The notes under the pieces were generated by a model. The model did no database searches. It was not told the DNA's origin and saw only the letters and a list, made by a program, of their open reading frames with translations. DNA of 64,000 nucleotides from Glaciecola sp965660625 (GTDB lineage: Bacteria; Pseudomonadota; Gammaproteobacteria; Enterobacterales; Alteromonadaceae), in the NCBI GenBank assembly GCA_965660625.1, contig CBFIAR010000012.1, forward strand, positions 47,284-111,283, read 5' to 3'. A program made the position numbers and the translations under genes. Of the stretch, positions 1 to 9,075 are shown piece by piece. Every line of letters starts with the position of its first letter. Within the stretch, counting starts at the first letter, position 1.

Positions 1-107
1 TTCGGTCTAGGAACCGCAAATAAAGCTCCCCACAACATAAGAGAGGCATTCCCTATAGCACTCAATTTTGCCAGTGTCCCAGCACCTAAATTAATCAACC
101 AGTTCAC
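1..107 (-). CDS. mlaE: MlaE, phospholipid ABC transporter permease (N-terminal part only)
   Basis: Reading leftwards from a GTG at 107, the first 35 codons give MNWLINLGAGTLAKL... and continue off the window edge. This is the N-terminal interface segment of the MlaE/YrbE permease, the inner-membrane subunit of the MlaFEDB complex that moves phospholipids between the inner and outer membranes. The GTG overlaps the mlaF stop codon by one base (TAGTG), so translation is probably coupled. The identity rests on the short sequence and on the conserved mlaF-mlaE order; the rest of the gene lies outside the window. Confidence 0.85.
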   Translation of the reverse strand, partial: MNWLINLGAGTLAKLSAIGNASLMLWGALFAVPRP

Positions 108-982
108 TATTTCGCTCCCTTTAAGATTTCTTTCTCAGAGACGTCTTTCCTAAAGAACGTTTTCTTTGGAGCCCCTGACATCGACGCACCTGTCATAAAC
201 GCTTCCTCCATCGACGGTGCAGGGAAGTGAAATGGCACAGGTCCATCAGCATTACCTTGCAAAAACTGCTGCACTAATTCTGAAGAAGAATGTCTAATTT
301 CATCAGGAGTGCCTTCCCCAATAATACGTTTGTCAGCCAGAATGTAGACGTAGTCGGCAATTGTGAGCACCTCTTTTACATCGTGAGTGACCACGATACT
401 GGTCAAACTCAGAGCCGAATTCAGCGCTTTTATTAATTTAAGGAGTACCCCCATGGAAATTGGATCTTGCCCCGCGAAAGGTTCGTCATACAAAATCAAG
501 TCAGGGTCAAGTGCAATTGCTCTGGCTAATGCAGCCCGTCTTGCCATGCCACCCGATAGCTCGCTCGGCATTAAATGGGCCGCTCCACGCAACCCCACAG
601 CTTCTAGTTTTAGTAATACAATTGTTTCGATAATTCCCTCAGATAGGCCGGTATGTTCGCGCAGAGGGAAGGCGACATTGTCAAATACTGAGATATTGGT
701 GAATAATGCGCCACTTTGAAAAAGCATGCTCATTTTTCGGCGAACGTCGTAAAGACGTTTCCTACTCATCTGATGAATATTTTCCCCCTGAAACAACACT
801 TCTCCGCTTTCCGGGTAAAGCTGGCCTCCAATGAGTTTAAGCAGCGTGGTTTTACCTATCCCACTGGGGCCCATTACTGCTGTGATACCGCCCTTTTTCA
901 CTTGCATCGAGATACTGTCATAAATGACGCGTCCACCTCGCTCGAAGTGCATTTTGTCGATATCAACTAAAATGTCTGACAT
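107..982 (-). CDS. mlaF: MlaF, phospholipid transport ABC ATPase
   Basis: This is the cytoplasmic ATPase of the Mla (maintenance of outer-membrane lipid asymmetry) transporter. The 291-residue protein has Walker A GPSGIGKT at 38-45, signature LSGGM at 142-146 and Walker B ending in DE at 166-167. The LSGGM form (Met in place of the common Gln) is usual for MlaF. The C-terminus is about 20 residues longer than in E. coli MlaF, ending in a basic tail. It is the first gene of a leftward mlaFE... operon, divergent from yrbG exactly as in E. coli. The ATG at 982 is the only good start. Family and context leave little doubt. Confidence 0.95.
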   Translation of the reverse strand: MSDILVDIDKMHFERGGRVIYDSISMQVKKGGITAVMGPSGIGKTTLLKLIGGQLYPESGEVLFQGENIHQMSRKRLYDVRRKMSMLFQSGALFTNISVFDNVAFPLREHTGLSEGIIETIVLLKLEAVGLRGAAHLMPSELSGGMARRAALARAIALDPDLILYDEPFAGQDPISMGVLLKLIKALNSALSLTSIVVTHDVKEVLTIADYVYILADKRIIGEGTPDEIRHSSSELVQQFLQGNADGPVPFHFPAPSMEEAFMTGASMSGAPKKTFFRKDVSEKEILKGAK

Positions 983-1420
983 TAGATTTACTTAATTCCT
1001 ATGTGAGTGATAGTCACGATTAAAAACGCATCCATACTGGCTTTTCCAGTTCGTGTGCCATAAAGACGATCAAGCATCAATAAAAGTTCAATATATTAAC
1101 AACTTTTACTGACTGTAAGCTGAATGCGACCTGTTTTTTAGATTTTTATTTTATTTTTTTGCGCTTTTGTACAATAGTGAATAAACCAAGCGCAATGTAT
1201 GCCGTATTATAACGTAATAACCAAGCAATGTTGTTATTGATTATTACTTTTCAAGAGCGAAAAAGGCATAAATCTGTAACAAAAATTATATATTCATAAG
1301 TGACTGAGTGGCGAAAACGACAAAAAAGCACTGATGAACAATATTTCGAACTTTTTATGTGTCAAACCGCTGGGCTTTTTGCGACAATAACAAAACCATT
1401 TAGAAGAGATTTAAAACTGC
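983..1420. other. Divergent intergenic region mlaF/yrbG, no gene
   Basis: These 438 bases separate the divergent mlaF and yrbG genes and are AT-rich. They must hold the promoters for both operons, but I cannot assign a -35/-10 pair with confidence. A short open frame at 1300-1482 has no ribosome binding site of note and runs into the yrbG start, so I do not regard it as a gene. Partly complementary GTAATAAC/GTTATT stretches near 1215-1250 are the only visible symmetry. Confidence 0.5.
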
Positions 1421-2377
1421 GTGATTACACAAATCATTATATTTTTAATAGGTTTAGCTGTGCTAAGTTGGAGCGCAGATAAATTTGTCTATGGTGCTTC
1501 AGCACTTGCCAAAAATGTTGGTGTGTCCCCAATGATGATAGGATTGACTATTGTCGCTATGGGTTCGAGTGCTCCCGAAATAGTGGTTTCTGCAACAGCC
1601 TCATTAAATGGCAATCCGGATACCGCGGTTGGTAATGCAATTGGCTCCAACATTACGAACATAGCCCTCGTTTTAGGGATAACGGCTCTCATCAAGCCTT
1701 TATTGGTCTCATCAACAACGTTGAGACGAGAGTTGCCCGTCTTATTATTAGTTACCTTGATTGCTGTTTACTTCCTTTCAGACAATTATCTCAGTGAAAT
1801 TGAAGGTATTATTTTAATTACCTTGTTTGTTTTGGTGCTCGCAATCATGGCTTGGCTTTCATTCAAAGTCGATAAAAACGATCCACTGATTGCTGAAACT
1901 GAAGACGAAATTCCGAGTAATGTGCCGACTGTAAACGCAGTAATCTGGGTAATAATAGGGTTAATTATGCTGCCCTTGAGTGCGCATTTCCTTGTCGAAA
2001 GCGCAGTCTATATCGCCCGTTTTTTTGGCGTTAGCGACCTCGTGATTGGTTTGACTATTATCGCCTTAGGTACCAGCCTACCTGAGCTTGCAGCAAGTAT
2101 TGCAGGTGTTCGAAAGGGCGAGGATGACCTTGCTCTTGGCAATATCATTGGCTCAAATATCTTTAATATATTAGCCGTACTGGCTATGCCTGGTTTGATT
2201 ATTCCCGGTATGTTGGATATCAATGCCTCTGCACGTGACTCGTATGTCATGCTTGGTTTAACGATATTATTATTCATTTTCTGCTTCAATTTACGCGGCA
2301 CAAGGCAGATTAACCGGTACGAAGGCGGCATTTTTGTTGTCGCTTTTCTTGCTTATCAATATTGGTTATTTAAGTAA
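1421..2377 (+). CDS. yrbG: YrbG-type calcium/sodium antiporter (CaCA family)
   Basis: An inner-membrane cation/Ca2+ exchanger-like protein of 318 residues (E. coli YrbG is about 325). It shows the two inverted alpha-repeats of the family: GSSAPEIVVS followed by AVGNAIGSNITN in the first half, and GTSLPELAASI followed by ALGNIIGSNIFN in the second. About ten hydrophobic segments are visible, with an acidic loop in the middle. The start is a GTG at 1421, preceded by AGAAGAGA. Its place ahead of kdsD matches E. coli, although the transport role of YrbG there is not firmly shown. The gap of 89 bases to kdsD allows a separate promoter. Confidence 0.92.
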   Translation: MITQIIIFLIGLAVLSWSADKFVYGASALAKNVGVSPMMIGLTIVAMGSSAPEIVVSATASLNGNPDTAVGNAIGSNITNIALVLGITALIKPLLVSSTTLRRELPVLLLVTLIAVYFLSDNYLSEIEGIILITLFVLVLAIMAWLSFKVDKNDPLIAETEDEIPSNVPTVNAVIWVIIGLIMLPLSAHFLVESAVYIARFFGVSDLVIGLTIIALGTSLPELAASIAGVRKGEDDLALGNIIGSNIFNILAVLAMPGLIIPGMLDINASARDSYVMLGLTILLFIFCFNLRGTRQINRYEGGIFVVAFLAYQYWLFK

Positions 2378-2466
2378 CCGCCCACACAGGTTAATTGGTA
2401 CAATTCAAGTAATGCAGCATATTGTTGCTGAATACATGAACAAACAATAAAGGTTACTGTAAGAGC

Positions 2467-3441
2467 ATGAGCGAACGGAAGAGTTTTTTAGAAACCGCAA
2501 ACACTGTCTTTCAAAACGAAATTGAAGCTTTGCAAAAGCTACAAAAGAGTTTGGATGACAGTTTTAACCAAGCCTGTGACTTAATGCTGCATTGCACAGG
2601 AAAAATAGTTGTTTGCGGTATGGGCAAATCCGGTCACATAGGAAATAAGATTGCAGCAACACTGGCGAGCACCGGCACCCCCGCTTTTTTTATGCATCCC
2701 GGCGAGGCAAACCATGGCGATCTAGGAATGTTAACCAAGGGCGATGTACTAATCGGTATATCTAATTCAGGGGAAACTCATGAGTTAACTAACCTTTTAC
2801 CCGTAGTTAGAAGAATTGGTGTGCCGGTTATTGCCATTACCAACAGTGCCAGCAGTACTTTGGCAAAGTTCTCAGATGTGGCGCTTCATATCAATGTTGA
2901 AAAAGAAGCCTGCTCACTCGGCTTAGCGCCAACCACAAGCACCACTGCCACATTGGTGCTAGGTGATGCTCTCGCCGTTGCTCTTTTGGAAGCAAAAGGA
3001 TTTACTGCTGACGATTTTGCATTATCCCACCCAGGTGGTTCTTTAGGGAGAAAGTTGCTTCTCACGATAGACGAAGTTATGGCTGTCGAGCACGAACTGC
3101 CTCTCGTTAAGCACAACGCTACTGTCATGCAAGCCTTGTTTGAAATTTCAGACAAGGGCTTGGGTATGACCGGAGTCATTGACGATAATAATAACTTGCT
3201 TGGTGTTTTTACTGACGGTGACTTGCGAAGAGCACTAGACAAGCAGGTTGATATACATGAATCGACAGTTGAACAGGTGATGACACCGAAAAGTGTTACT
3301 ATGATCCAAGGGAAATTAGCCGTAGACGCACTCAACTTAATGCAAAAACACAAAATTAGTGCAATGTTTATTGTGGATGATGAACAAAAACCGGTCGGTG
3401 CCATTAAAATGCATACGCTATTAAAAGCAGGAGTGGTGTGA
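2467..3441 (+). CDS. kdsD: Arabinose-5-phosphate isomerase KdsD
   Basis: KdsD converts D-ribulose 5-phosphate to D-arabinose 5-phosphate, the first step of Kdo synthesis for the LPS core. The 324-residue protein has an N-terminal SIS domain with GMGKSGHIG at 51-59 and SNSGET further on, the ALSHPGGSLGR segment typical of the family, and two CBS domains from about residue 205 to the end. The ATG at 2467 follows AAAGGTTACTGTAAGAGC. Its stop overlaps the kdsC start by one base. The next genes, kdsC and lptCAB, use or export the product, so the order follows the pathway. Confidence 0.95.
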   Translation: MSERKSFLETANTVFQNEIEALQKLQKSLDDSFNQACDLMLHCTGKIVVCGMGKSGHIGNKIAATLASTGTPAFFMHPGEANHGDLGMLTKGDVLIGISNSGETHELTNLLPVVRRIGVPVIAITNSASSTLAKFSDVALHINVEKEACSLGLAPTTSTTATLVLGDALAVALLEAKGFTADDFALSHPGGSLGRKLLLTIDEVMAVEHELPLVKHNATVMQALFEISDKGLGMTGVIDDNNNLLGVFTDGDLRRALDKQVDIHESTVEQVMTPKSVTMIQGKLAVDALNLMQKHKISAMFIVDDEQKPVGAIKMHTLLKAGVV

Positions 3442-3995
3442 TGTCAACAATCGATACCTTATATGGCCCCATAGATGCTGCTTTATTCGAGCGTTTTAAA
3501 CGCATTAAGCTGCTAGTGTGCGATGTTGATGGGGTATTTTCCGACGGAACTATTTTATTAGGCAATCAAGGCGAAGAACTCAAAGCATTCAATACAAAAG
3601 ACGGTTATGGCATCAAGGCTCTAGCGAAAATTGGTGTTAAGGTTGCGGTTATCACGGGGCGCCAATCAAGCATTGTACAAGAACGCATGACCGCCTTGAA
3701 CGTTGCTCATATTATGCAAAACAGAGAAGATAAACTCAGTGCCATTAACGAGTTAATTACACAGTTTAAATACGCAAAGACAACAATTGCAAGCGTTGGG
3801 GATGACATGCCTGACTTGGGCTTGTTTAGCGCTAGCGAAATTGGTATTGCGGTAGCCGACGCCCATCCTTTTGTGAAGCAACAAGCCACATTTTGTACAA
3901 TCTTACCAGGCGGTCGCGGCGCCGTGCGTGAAATTTGCGATATTATTCTGCAAGCCAAGGGCAAACTCGAAGATATTCATGGAGCAAGCGTATGA
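3441..3995 (+). CDS. kdsC: 3-deoxy-D-manno-octulosonate 8-phosphate phosphatase KdsC
   Basis: KdsC removes phosphate from Kdo-8-phosphate in the cytoplasm. It is a HAD-superfamily C0 protein of 184 residues with the nucleophile motif CDVDGVFSDG (Asp28 and Asp30), the ITGR segment and GDDMPDLG near the C-terminus. I take the ATG at 3441, whose first base is the last of the kdsD stop (TGATG); a GTG at 3438 is an alternative adding one residue. The stop overlaps the lptC ATG (ATGA). It sits in the usual kdsD-kdsC-lptC order. Confidence 0.95.
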   Translation: MSTIDTLYGPIDAALFERFKRIKLLVCDVDGVFSDGTILLGNQGEELKAFNTKDGYGIKALAKIGVKVAVITGRQSSIVQERMTALNVAHIMQNREDKLSAINELITQFKYAKTTIASVGDDMPDLGLFSASEIGIAVADAHPFVKQQATFCTILPGGRGAVREICDIILQAKGKLEDIHGASV

Positions 3996-4555
3996 ATAGA
4001 CTCGTTATCAGTATTATTCTAATATTTAGTGCCGCGTTTGCGCTGTACTTACCGACGTGGTTGGAAGATGATAAAGAAATAGTGTTAAGCGACAAAGACG
4101 CTGTGTTACTGCCGAATTACCAAGCTAAAAATCTACGCAGTAAATTATTTGACAAAAATGGCAACCTGACTCATCAGGTGAATGCTGAGACTATGGAACA
4201 TTACGACCTGTTGGGTTTCGTGAATTTTACTCACCCAGAATATACGCTCTACCTTCAAGGTAATGGTTCTAATTGGCAACTAAATGCTGATGAGGGTACT
4301 TTTTACGACGATAACCGAATTGAATTAGTGAGCGGTGTAACAATTCGCAATCTGCAACCCGAAGACTACATTCAAACCATATCGACCGACTTTATAGAAA
4401 TCGATTTATTGACCAAAACAATTACATCTGACGAGCCTCTAGTTATTTCGGGCGCAAACGTTATTATTAATGGCAGAGGGTTCGAGGCCAATTTAGAAAC
4501 CCAAAAATACGAGTTAAAAAACCATGTTCAAACTGAATACCTACCTGTTCGCTAG
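3992..4555 (+). CDS. lptC: LPS export protein LptC
   Basis: LptC is the single-pass inner-membrane protein that receives LPS from LptB2FG and hands it to LptA. The protein of 187 residues starts MNRLVISIILIFS, one membrane helix at about 4-20, followed by a periplasmic beta-jellyroll. I chose the ATG at 3992, which overlaps the kdsC stop by four bases, over an upstream start at 3935 inside kdsC, because it gives the family length (191 in E. coli) and the usual membrane anchor. The 3' end overlaps lptA by 32 bases. Confidence 0.92.
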   Translation: MNRLVISIILIFSAAFALYLPTWLEDDKEIVLSDKDAVLLPNYQAKNLRSKLFDKNGNLTHQVNAETMEHYDLLGFVNFTHPEYTLYLQGNGSNWQLNADEGTFYDDNRIELVSGVTIRNLQPEDYIQTISTDFIEIDLLTKTITSDEPLVISGANVIINGRGFEANLETQKYELKNHVQTEYLPVR

Positions 4556-5081
4556 CTTACTTTTAGTCGCGAATGCGGGCACATTAAGTGCGCAAGAAGT
4601 CGTTACGAAGAGCGACTTTGATAAACCAACAAAGCTGTCATCCGATAGCAGCTATGGTGATGGAAAAGAAAAGGTCGCCGTGCATGAAGGCAACGTAAAG
4701 ATAACGCAAGGCACCCTAGAGATTAAAGCTGAGAGATTAATAGTGTCAGCCGCTCTTGGTAAAGACAAAGAAGTATTTGAAGCTACCGGAAATCCAGCAA
4801 GCTACACGCAACAACTGGCCGACGGCACAATGGTTGTCGCAAAAGCCAATAGTATTCGCTACGAGAAAGCGACAAAAATCATCTCTTTAAAAGGAAACGC
4901 AGAGCTTTATCAAAATGCCTTTAGTATCAAAACTGACTCTATTATTTACGACATTATAAAAGAGCAGTGGCAAGCACAGAAAGGCACAAATAGTCAGCAG
5001 CAAGTAGTGACGGTATTTGATGGCGATACCTTAAAAAAAACCAAAGAAGCGCTAGAAAAGCAAAAGGAAACTAAAAAGTGA
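4524..5081 (+). CDS. lptA: LPS transport periplasmic protein LptA
   Basis: LptA forms the periplasmic bridge that carries LPS from LptC to LptD. The 185-residue precursor has a signal peptide ending LSA at about 23 followed by QEV, then an OstA-type beta-jellyroll with the GxVxITQGTLEIKAERL pattern. The tail is Lys/Glu-rich. The start lies 32 bases inside lptC and the stop overlaps the lptB GTG by four bases, so the lptCAB set is translationally coupled. Length and context match E. coli LptA (185 residues). Confidence 0.93.
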   Translation: MFKLNTYLFASLLLVANAGTLSAQEVVTKSDFDKPTKLSSDSSYGDGKEKVAVHEGNVKITQGTLEIKAERLIVSAALGKDKEVFEATGNPASYTQQLADGTMVVAKANSIRYEKATKIISLKGNAELYQNAFSIKTDSIIYDIIKEQWQAQKGTNSQQQVVTVFDGDTLKKTKEALEKQKETKK

Positions 5082-5803
5082 GTACCTTGTTTGCAAAACA
5101 TCTCGCAAAGTCTTACAAAGCCAGACAAGTTGTAAGAGATGTCAGTTTAGAGGTATCTACAGGCCAAATTGTTGGTTTATTGGGTCCCAACGGTGCGGGA
5201 AAAACAACCACGTTTTATATGATTGTTGGTTTGGTGCCACTTGATAAAGGTGAAATTTTTATTGACCAATTAGACATGTCGATTCAACCTATGCATGAGC
5301 GCGCTAGGCATGGCATTGGATATTTGCCTCAAGAAGCCTCTATTTTTCGTAAACTGACCGTGTATGAAAATCTCATGGCGATATTGCAGACACGTAAAGA
5401 GTTGACAAAAGATCAACGAGAACAAGAGGCTGACGATTTAATGGACGAATTTAATGTCAGTCATATTAGAAATAATGTAGGCATGAGTTTATCCGGTGGA
5501 GAGCGCCGCCGAGTTGAAATTGCGCGAGCTTTAGCGGCAAATCCTAAGTTTATTTTGCTCGATGAACCATTCGCCGGTGTTGACCCAATTTCTGTTAATG
5601 ATATAAAGAAGATCATCAAACAACTAAAAGAGCGAAACATAGGTGTGTTAATCACAGATCATAATGTACGTGAAACCTTAGATGTCTGTGAAAAAGCATA
5701 TATTGTAAGTCACGGTGAGCTGATTGCATCAGGCACCTCCGCTGAAGTGCTCAGTAACCAAAAAGTGAGAGAAGTGTATCTCGGCGATCAATTTGTATTA
5801 TAG
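5078..5803 (+). CDS. lptB: LptB, LPS export ABC ATPase
   Basis: LptB is the cytoplasmic ATPase that powers LPS extraction by LptFG. The 241-residue protein has Walker A GPNGAGKT at 36-43, signature LSGGE at 138-142 and Walker B FILLDE ending at Glu163. The GTG start at 5078 overlaps the lptA stop. Its membrane partners lptF and lptG are also in this window at 50.7-52.8 kb, so all of the inner-membrane Lpt machine (B, C, F, G) plus LptA is seen here. LptD and LptE are not. Confidence 0.97.
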   Translation: MSTLFAKHLAKSYKARQVVRDVSLEVSTGQIVGLLGPNGAGKTTTFYMIVGLVPLDKGEIFIDQLDMSIQPMHERARHGIGYLPQEASIFRKLTVYENLMAILQTRKELTKDQREQEADDLMDEFNVSHIRNNVGMSLSGGERRRVEIARALAANPKFILLDEPFAGVDPISVNDIKKIIKQLKERNIGVLITDHNVRETLDVCEKAYIVSHGELIASGTSAEVLSNQKVREVYLGDQFVL

Positions 5804-5860
5804 GTGTATCATGTTTATTAATCGGCTTTTTTCACCATTAAAAATAACTGAAGGGCATCA

Positions 5861-7339
5861 ATGAAACCTTCATTGCAGTTAAAGTTTAGTCAACAGCTAA
5901 CAATGACGCCTCAACTCCAGCAGGCGATAAAACTACTACAATTGTCTACACTGGATCTTCAGCTCGAAATTCAAGAAGCGTTAGATTCAAACCCTTTGTT
6001 AGAAATTGACGAAAGTGAGCACAATAGCGACAACTCAGACAATGACTCTGAACCTCAAGACTATGCCGACAAAAACTCACTCAGCGCTGAAAATTCAGAT
6101 AATGTCGACAGCCACGATGCGCTTGAAAATAGTCAAATCCCTGACGACTTGCCACTAGACAGCTCTTGGGAAGAATATCTAAGCGCCTCATCTGCGCCAG
6201 CCAACATAGCAAATGGCCCGGCGGATGATGACTACATATTTCAGGGTGAAACTACCGAAAATATCCAAGATCACCTTATATGGCAAATGGAATTAACGCC
6301 TTTTTCAGACATTGATCGCTCTATCGCTATCGCCATAATCGATTCAATTGATGAGTCTGGTTACCTCACGGTTAGCAGCGAAGAAATCTTAGATAGCTTG
6401 CAAAACCAAGAAATTGAATTAGACGAAGTTGAATGCGTTCTGAAACGTATTCAAATGTTTGATCCAATTGGGTCTGGCTCGCGCAATCCACAAGAGTGCT
6501 TAATGGTGCAATTAGCACAGTTTGATCCCGCAACACCTTGGTTAGCTGAAGCTCGTCTTTTGTTAACTGAACACAGCGATTTGTTGAGCAGCAAAGACTA
6601 TCGAACCTTAATGCGTAAAACGCGATTAAAAGAAGACCAACTGCGAGAAGCGATGCGATTATTGCAAACACTTAATCCGCGGCCAGGTAGCGCAATTGCG
6701 GTCAAGGATTCTGAGTATGTTATTCCTGATGTAACTGTTGCAAAAAAGAATGGTCGTTGGACAGTTGAGTTGAATGGCGATTCCTTGCCACCACTGATCG
6801 TTAACAAGGAATATGAAGCGCTCAGTAAAAGCACTACAAATTTGAACGATTCACAATATATTAAGTCACATTTACAAGAAGCTAAATGGTTTATTAAGAG
6901 CTTAGAAAGTCGTAATGAAACACTGTTAAAAGTGTCTCACTGTATTGTTCAGCAACAAATGGGCTTTTTTGAACACGGTCCTGAAATGATGAAACCCATG
7001 GTTTTGAATGACGTTGCTGAAATGGTCGATATGCATGAATCAACAATTTCAAGGGTTACTACCCAGAAGTACATGCACACGCCTAGGGGTATTTTTGAGC
7101 TTAAGTACTTTTTCTCTAGCCATGTTTCCACTGAATCTGGCGGCGAATGCTCATCGACCGCAATAAGAGCATTGATCAAAAAGCTCGTTGCAGCGGAGAT
7201 TGTTAGCAAACCACTTAGTGATAGTAAAATTGCGCAATTATTGGCCGACCAAGGAATTCAAGTTGCTCGACGAACCATTGCGAAATATCGAGAATCTCTC
7301 TCGATTCCCCCATCGAACCAAAGAAAAAGTCTGCTGTAG
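5861..7339 (+). CDS. rpoN: RNA polymerase sigma-54 factor RpoN
   Basis: RpoN directs RNA polymerase to -24/-12 promoters and needs enhancer-binding activators. The 492-residue protein has the Gln/Leu-rich region I at the N-terminus (LQLKFSQQLTMTPQLQQAI), an acidic region II at about 45-115, the core-binding region, and the RpoN box ARRTIAKYRE at 469-478 near the C-terminus. It lies between lptB (57-base gap) and hpf (23-base gap), as in E. coli. A sigma-54-type promoter elsewhere in the window (21731) could be one of its targets. Confidence 0.97.
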   Translation: MKPSLQLKFSQQLTMTPQLQQAIKLLQLSTLDLQLEIQEALDSNPLLEIDESEHNSDNSDNDSEPQDYADKNSLSAENSDNVDSHDALENSQIPDDLPLDSSWEEYLSASSAPANIANGPADDDYIFQGETTENIQDHLIWQMELTPFSDIDRSIAIAIIDSIDESGYLTVSSEEILDSLQNQEIELDEVECVLKRIQMFDPIGSGSRNPQECLMVQLAQFDPATPWLAEARLLLTEHSDLLSSKDYRTLMRKTRLKEDQLREAMRLLQTLNPRPGSAIAVKDSEYVIPDVTVAKKNGRWTVELNGDSLPPLIVNKEYEALSKSTTNLNDSQYIKSHLQEAKWFIKSLESRNETLLKVSHCIVQQQMGFFEHGPEMMKPMVLNDVAEMVDMHESTISRVTTQKYMHTPRGIFELKYFFSSHVSTESGGECSSTAIRALIKKLVAAEIVSKPLSDSKIAQLLADQGIQVARRTIAKYRESLSIPPSNQRKSLL

Positions 7340-7362
7340 ACTTCACAAGAGGACGTAACATT

Positions 7363-7650
7363 ATGCAAATAAATCTAACTGGTCATCACGTTGATATTAC
7401 TGATTCACTAAGAGCATACGTCGACAGTAAATTCGAAAGATTAGAAAGACACTTCGATCATATTAGCAATGTGCATGTGGTGTTAAATGTAGAAAAAATA
7501 AATCAACGCGCTGAAGCTACGCTCCATCTCAAGGGTGACGTTGTTCACGCGAATGCTGAACATACCGATATGTACGCAGCCATCGATGGACTAATTGATA
7601 AGTTAGACCGCCAAGTTATTAAACATAAAGAAAAGTCAAAACGACATTAG
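7363..7650 (+). CDS. hpf: Ribosome hibernation promoting factor HPF (short form)
   Basis: HPF binds the 30S subunit in stationary phase and promotes 100S dimers. This is the short form of 95 residues, containing only the beta-alpha-beta-beta-beta-alpha ribosome-binding domain (MQINLTGHHVDITDSL at the start, a basic HKEKSKRH tail). It lacks the C-terminal dimerisation domain of long HPF, as expected for gammaproteobacteria. It follows rpoN closely and precedes ptsN by 13 bases, the standard rpoN-linked order. Confidence 0.94.
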   Translation: MQINLTGHHVDITDSLRAYVDSKFERLERHFDHISNVHVVLNVEKINQRAEATLHLKGDVVHANAEHTDMYAAIDGLIDKLDRQVIKHKEKSKRH

Positions 7651-7663
7651 TCGCCTATGTATT

Positions 7664-8107
7664 ATGATTATATCTGATATCATTTCACTCGACCGCACTG
7701 AATGCGCGGTTGAGTGCCAAAGCAAAAAACGAATTTTTGAAGTGATCAGCGAAATTGCTGTGAAAGGAAACCCACAGCTTAATTTAAACGATGTGCTTGC
7801 TAGCATGTTGGCGCGTGAGAAAATGGGTAGCACTGGCATTGGCAATGGTATTGCCATTCCACACGGCAGAATTGAAGGAATAAAGGATATAGTTGCGATT
7901 ATTGTCACGAGCGAAGAACCCATTAAATTCGATGCTATAGATGATAAGCCGGTAGATATATTTTTCGCCCTACTGGTACCAAGTGAACAAACCCAAGAGC
8001 ATCTTCAAACACTTTCATCTATCGCACAAAAATTGAGCGATAAGAATATAGTAAAAGCGATAAGAAACGCTGTAACTAGAGACGAAATTATTTCAGCACT
8101 GGCATAG
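7664..8107 (+). CDS. ptsN: Nitrogen-PTS enzyme IIA, PtsN (EIIA-Ntr)
   Basis: PtsN is the terminal phosphoacceptor of the regulatory nitrogen PTS (PtsP-PtsO-PtsN) and regulates potassium and other processes by protein contacts. The 147-residue protein is a PTS EIIA type-2 domain; the phosphorylated residue should be His67 in GIAIPHGR. Its partner PtsO is two genes downstream. The ATG at 7664 has no strong Shine-Dalgarno match and may rely on coupling with hpf. A hairpin at 8116-8141 follows the stop. Confidence 0.95.
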   Translation: MIISDIISLDRTECAVECQSKKRIFEVISEIAVKGNPQLNLNDVLASMLAREKMGSTGIGNGIAIPHGRIEGIKDIVAIIVTSEEPIKFDAIDDKPVDIFFALLVPSEQTQEHLQTLSSIAQKLSDKNIVKAIRNAVTRDEIISALA

Positions 8108-8115
8108 CAATCAAC

Positions 8116-8141
8116 AAAACGGTGGATTAAGCCACCGTTTT
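8116..8141 (+). terminator. Hairpin between ptsN and rapZ (terminator or attenuator)
   Basis: A perfect 10-bp inverted repeat (AAAACGGTGG and CCACCGTTTT) with a six-base loop lies directly after ptsN. The downstream arm ends in four T and continues TATAA, so the U-tract is short; it may terminate only part of the transcripts before rapZ-ptsO. Confidence 0.6.
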
Positions 8142-8175
8142 ATAACTGTCATCTACCGCTTAAGGACTTACACAC

Positions 8176-9075
8176 GTGAAACTCTTGATCATCAGTGGTC
8201 GCTCTGGCTCAGGCAAATCGATTGCCTTGAGAGCCTTGGAAGACCTAGGGTATTATTGCGTAGATAACATACCTGTCAATTTGCTACCGACACTTACTCA
8301 TGCGCTCGCTGATGAAAGTGAAAAAGTAGCGGTTAGTGTCGATGTGCGAAACATGCCTAAAATGGCGAATGAGCTTAGCGAAATTGTCGACTTTTTGCCC
8401 AACATTTGGGAAGTCACGATTCTGTATTTAGACGCTAGTGACGATGTATTAATTAAGCGCTATAGTGAGACAAGACGCCTACACCCTCTATTTAAGCTCA
8501 ACAAATCACTTGCAGAATCGATTGAAGCAGAGCGAGAAATATTAGTACCGGTATCTGAAAAAGCTGATTTGCATATCAATACGGATAATTTGTCTCTGCA
8601 CGAGCTTTCAGAACTAATACGGGAGCGAATATTAGGTAAAAAAAGCGCAAACCTCGTCCTGGTATTTGAGTCATTTGGCTTTAAATACGGTATTCCAAGA
8701 GATGCAGATTATGTGTTTGATGCGCGCTTTTTGCCAAACCCACATTGGGAGCCTGACTTAAAACCCTTGAACGGCTTAGATGGGCCAGTGCAGTTATTTT
8801 TGGGGTCACAGCCACTGGTCACCAAATTTATTTGGCAGATTCAAAACTTGATATCAACTTGGCTGCCTCACTTAGAGAGAAACAACCGCAGCTACGTTAC
8901 TGTAGCCATTGGCTGCACCGGGGGGCAGCATCGCTCCGTATTTGTCGCAGAAGCCCTTGCCAATAGTTTTCGCACAAGTCATGGAGATGTACAAATTAGG
9001 CACCGTGAATTGAAGTTGATTAAAGCAGAAGAAAACGCGGCAATCGCATTCCAAGAGCCTCACAATGATCGTTGA
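8176..9075 (+). CDS. rapZ: RNase adapter protein RapZ
   Basis: In E. coli RapZ binds the sRNA GlmZ and delivers it to RNase E, which sets glucosamine-6-phosphate synthase levels. This 299-residue protein has Walker A GRSGSGKS at 8-15, the DVRNMP segment, and the conserved C-terminal GCTGGQHRS motif. It starts with GTG at 8176 and is about 15 residues longer than the E. coli protein at the C-terminus. The end overlaps ptsO by 11 bases. It sits in the ptsN-rapZ-ptsO order found across gammaproteobacteria. Confidence 0.95.
   Translation: MKLLIISGRSGSGKSIALRALEDLGYYCVDNIPVNLLPTLTHALADESEKVAVSVDVRNMPKMANELSEIVDFLPNIWEVTILYLDASDDVLIKRYSETRRLHPLFKLNKSLAESIEAEREILVPVSEKADLHINTDNLSLHELSELIRERILGKKSANLVLVFESFGFKYGIPRDADYVFDARFLPNPHWEPDLKPLNGLDGPVQLFLGSQPLVTKFIWQIQNLISTWLPHLERNNRSYVTVAIGCTGGQHRSVFVAEALANSFRTSHGDVQIRHRELKLIKAEENAAIAFQEPHNDR

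Noticed and set aside
1300..1482. 60-codon ORF ahead of yrbG
   Set aside because: It runs into the yrbG start in another frame, has no ribosome binding site and no recognisable protein pattern.
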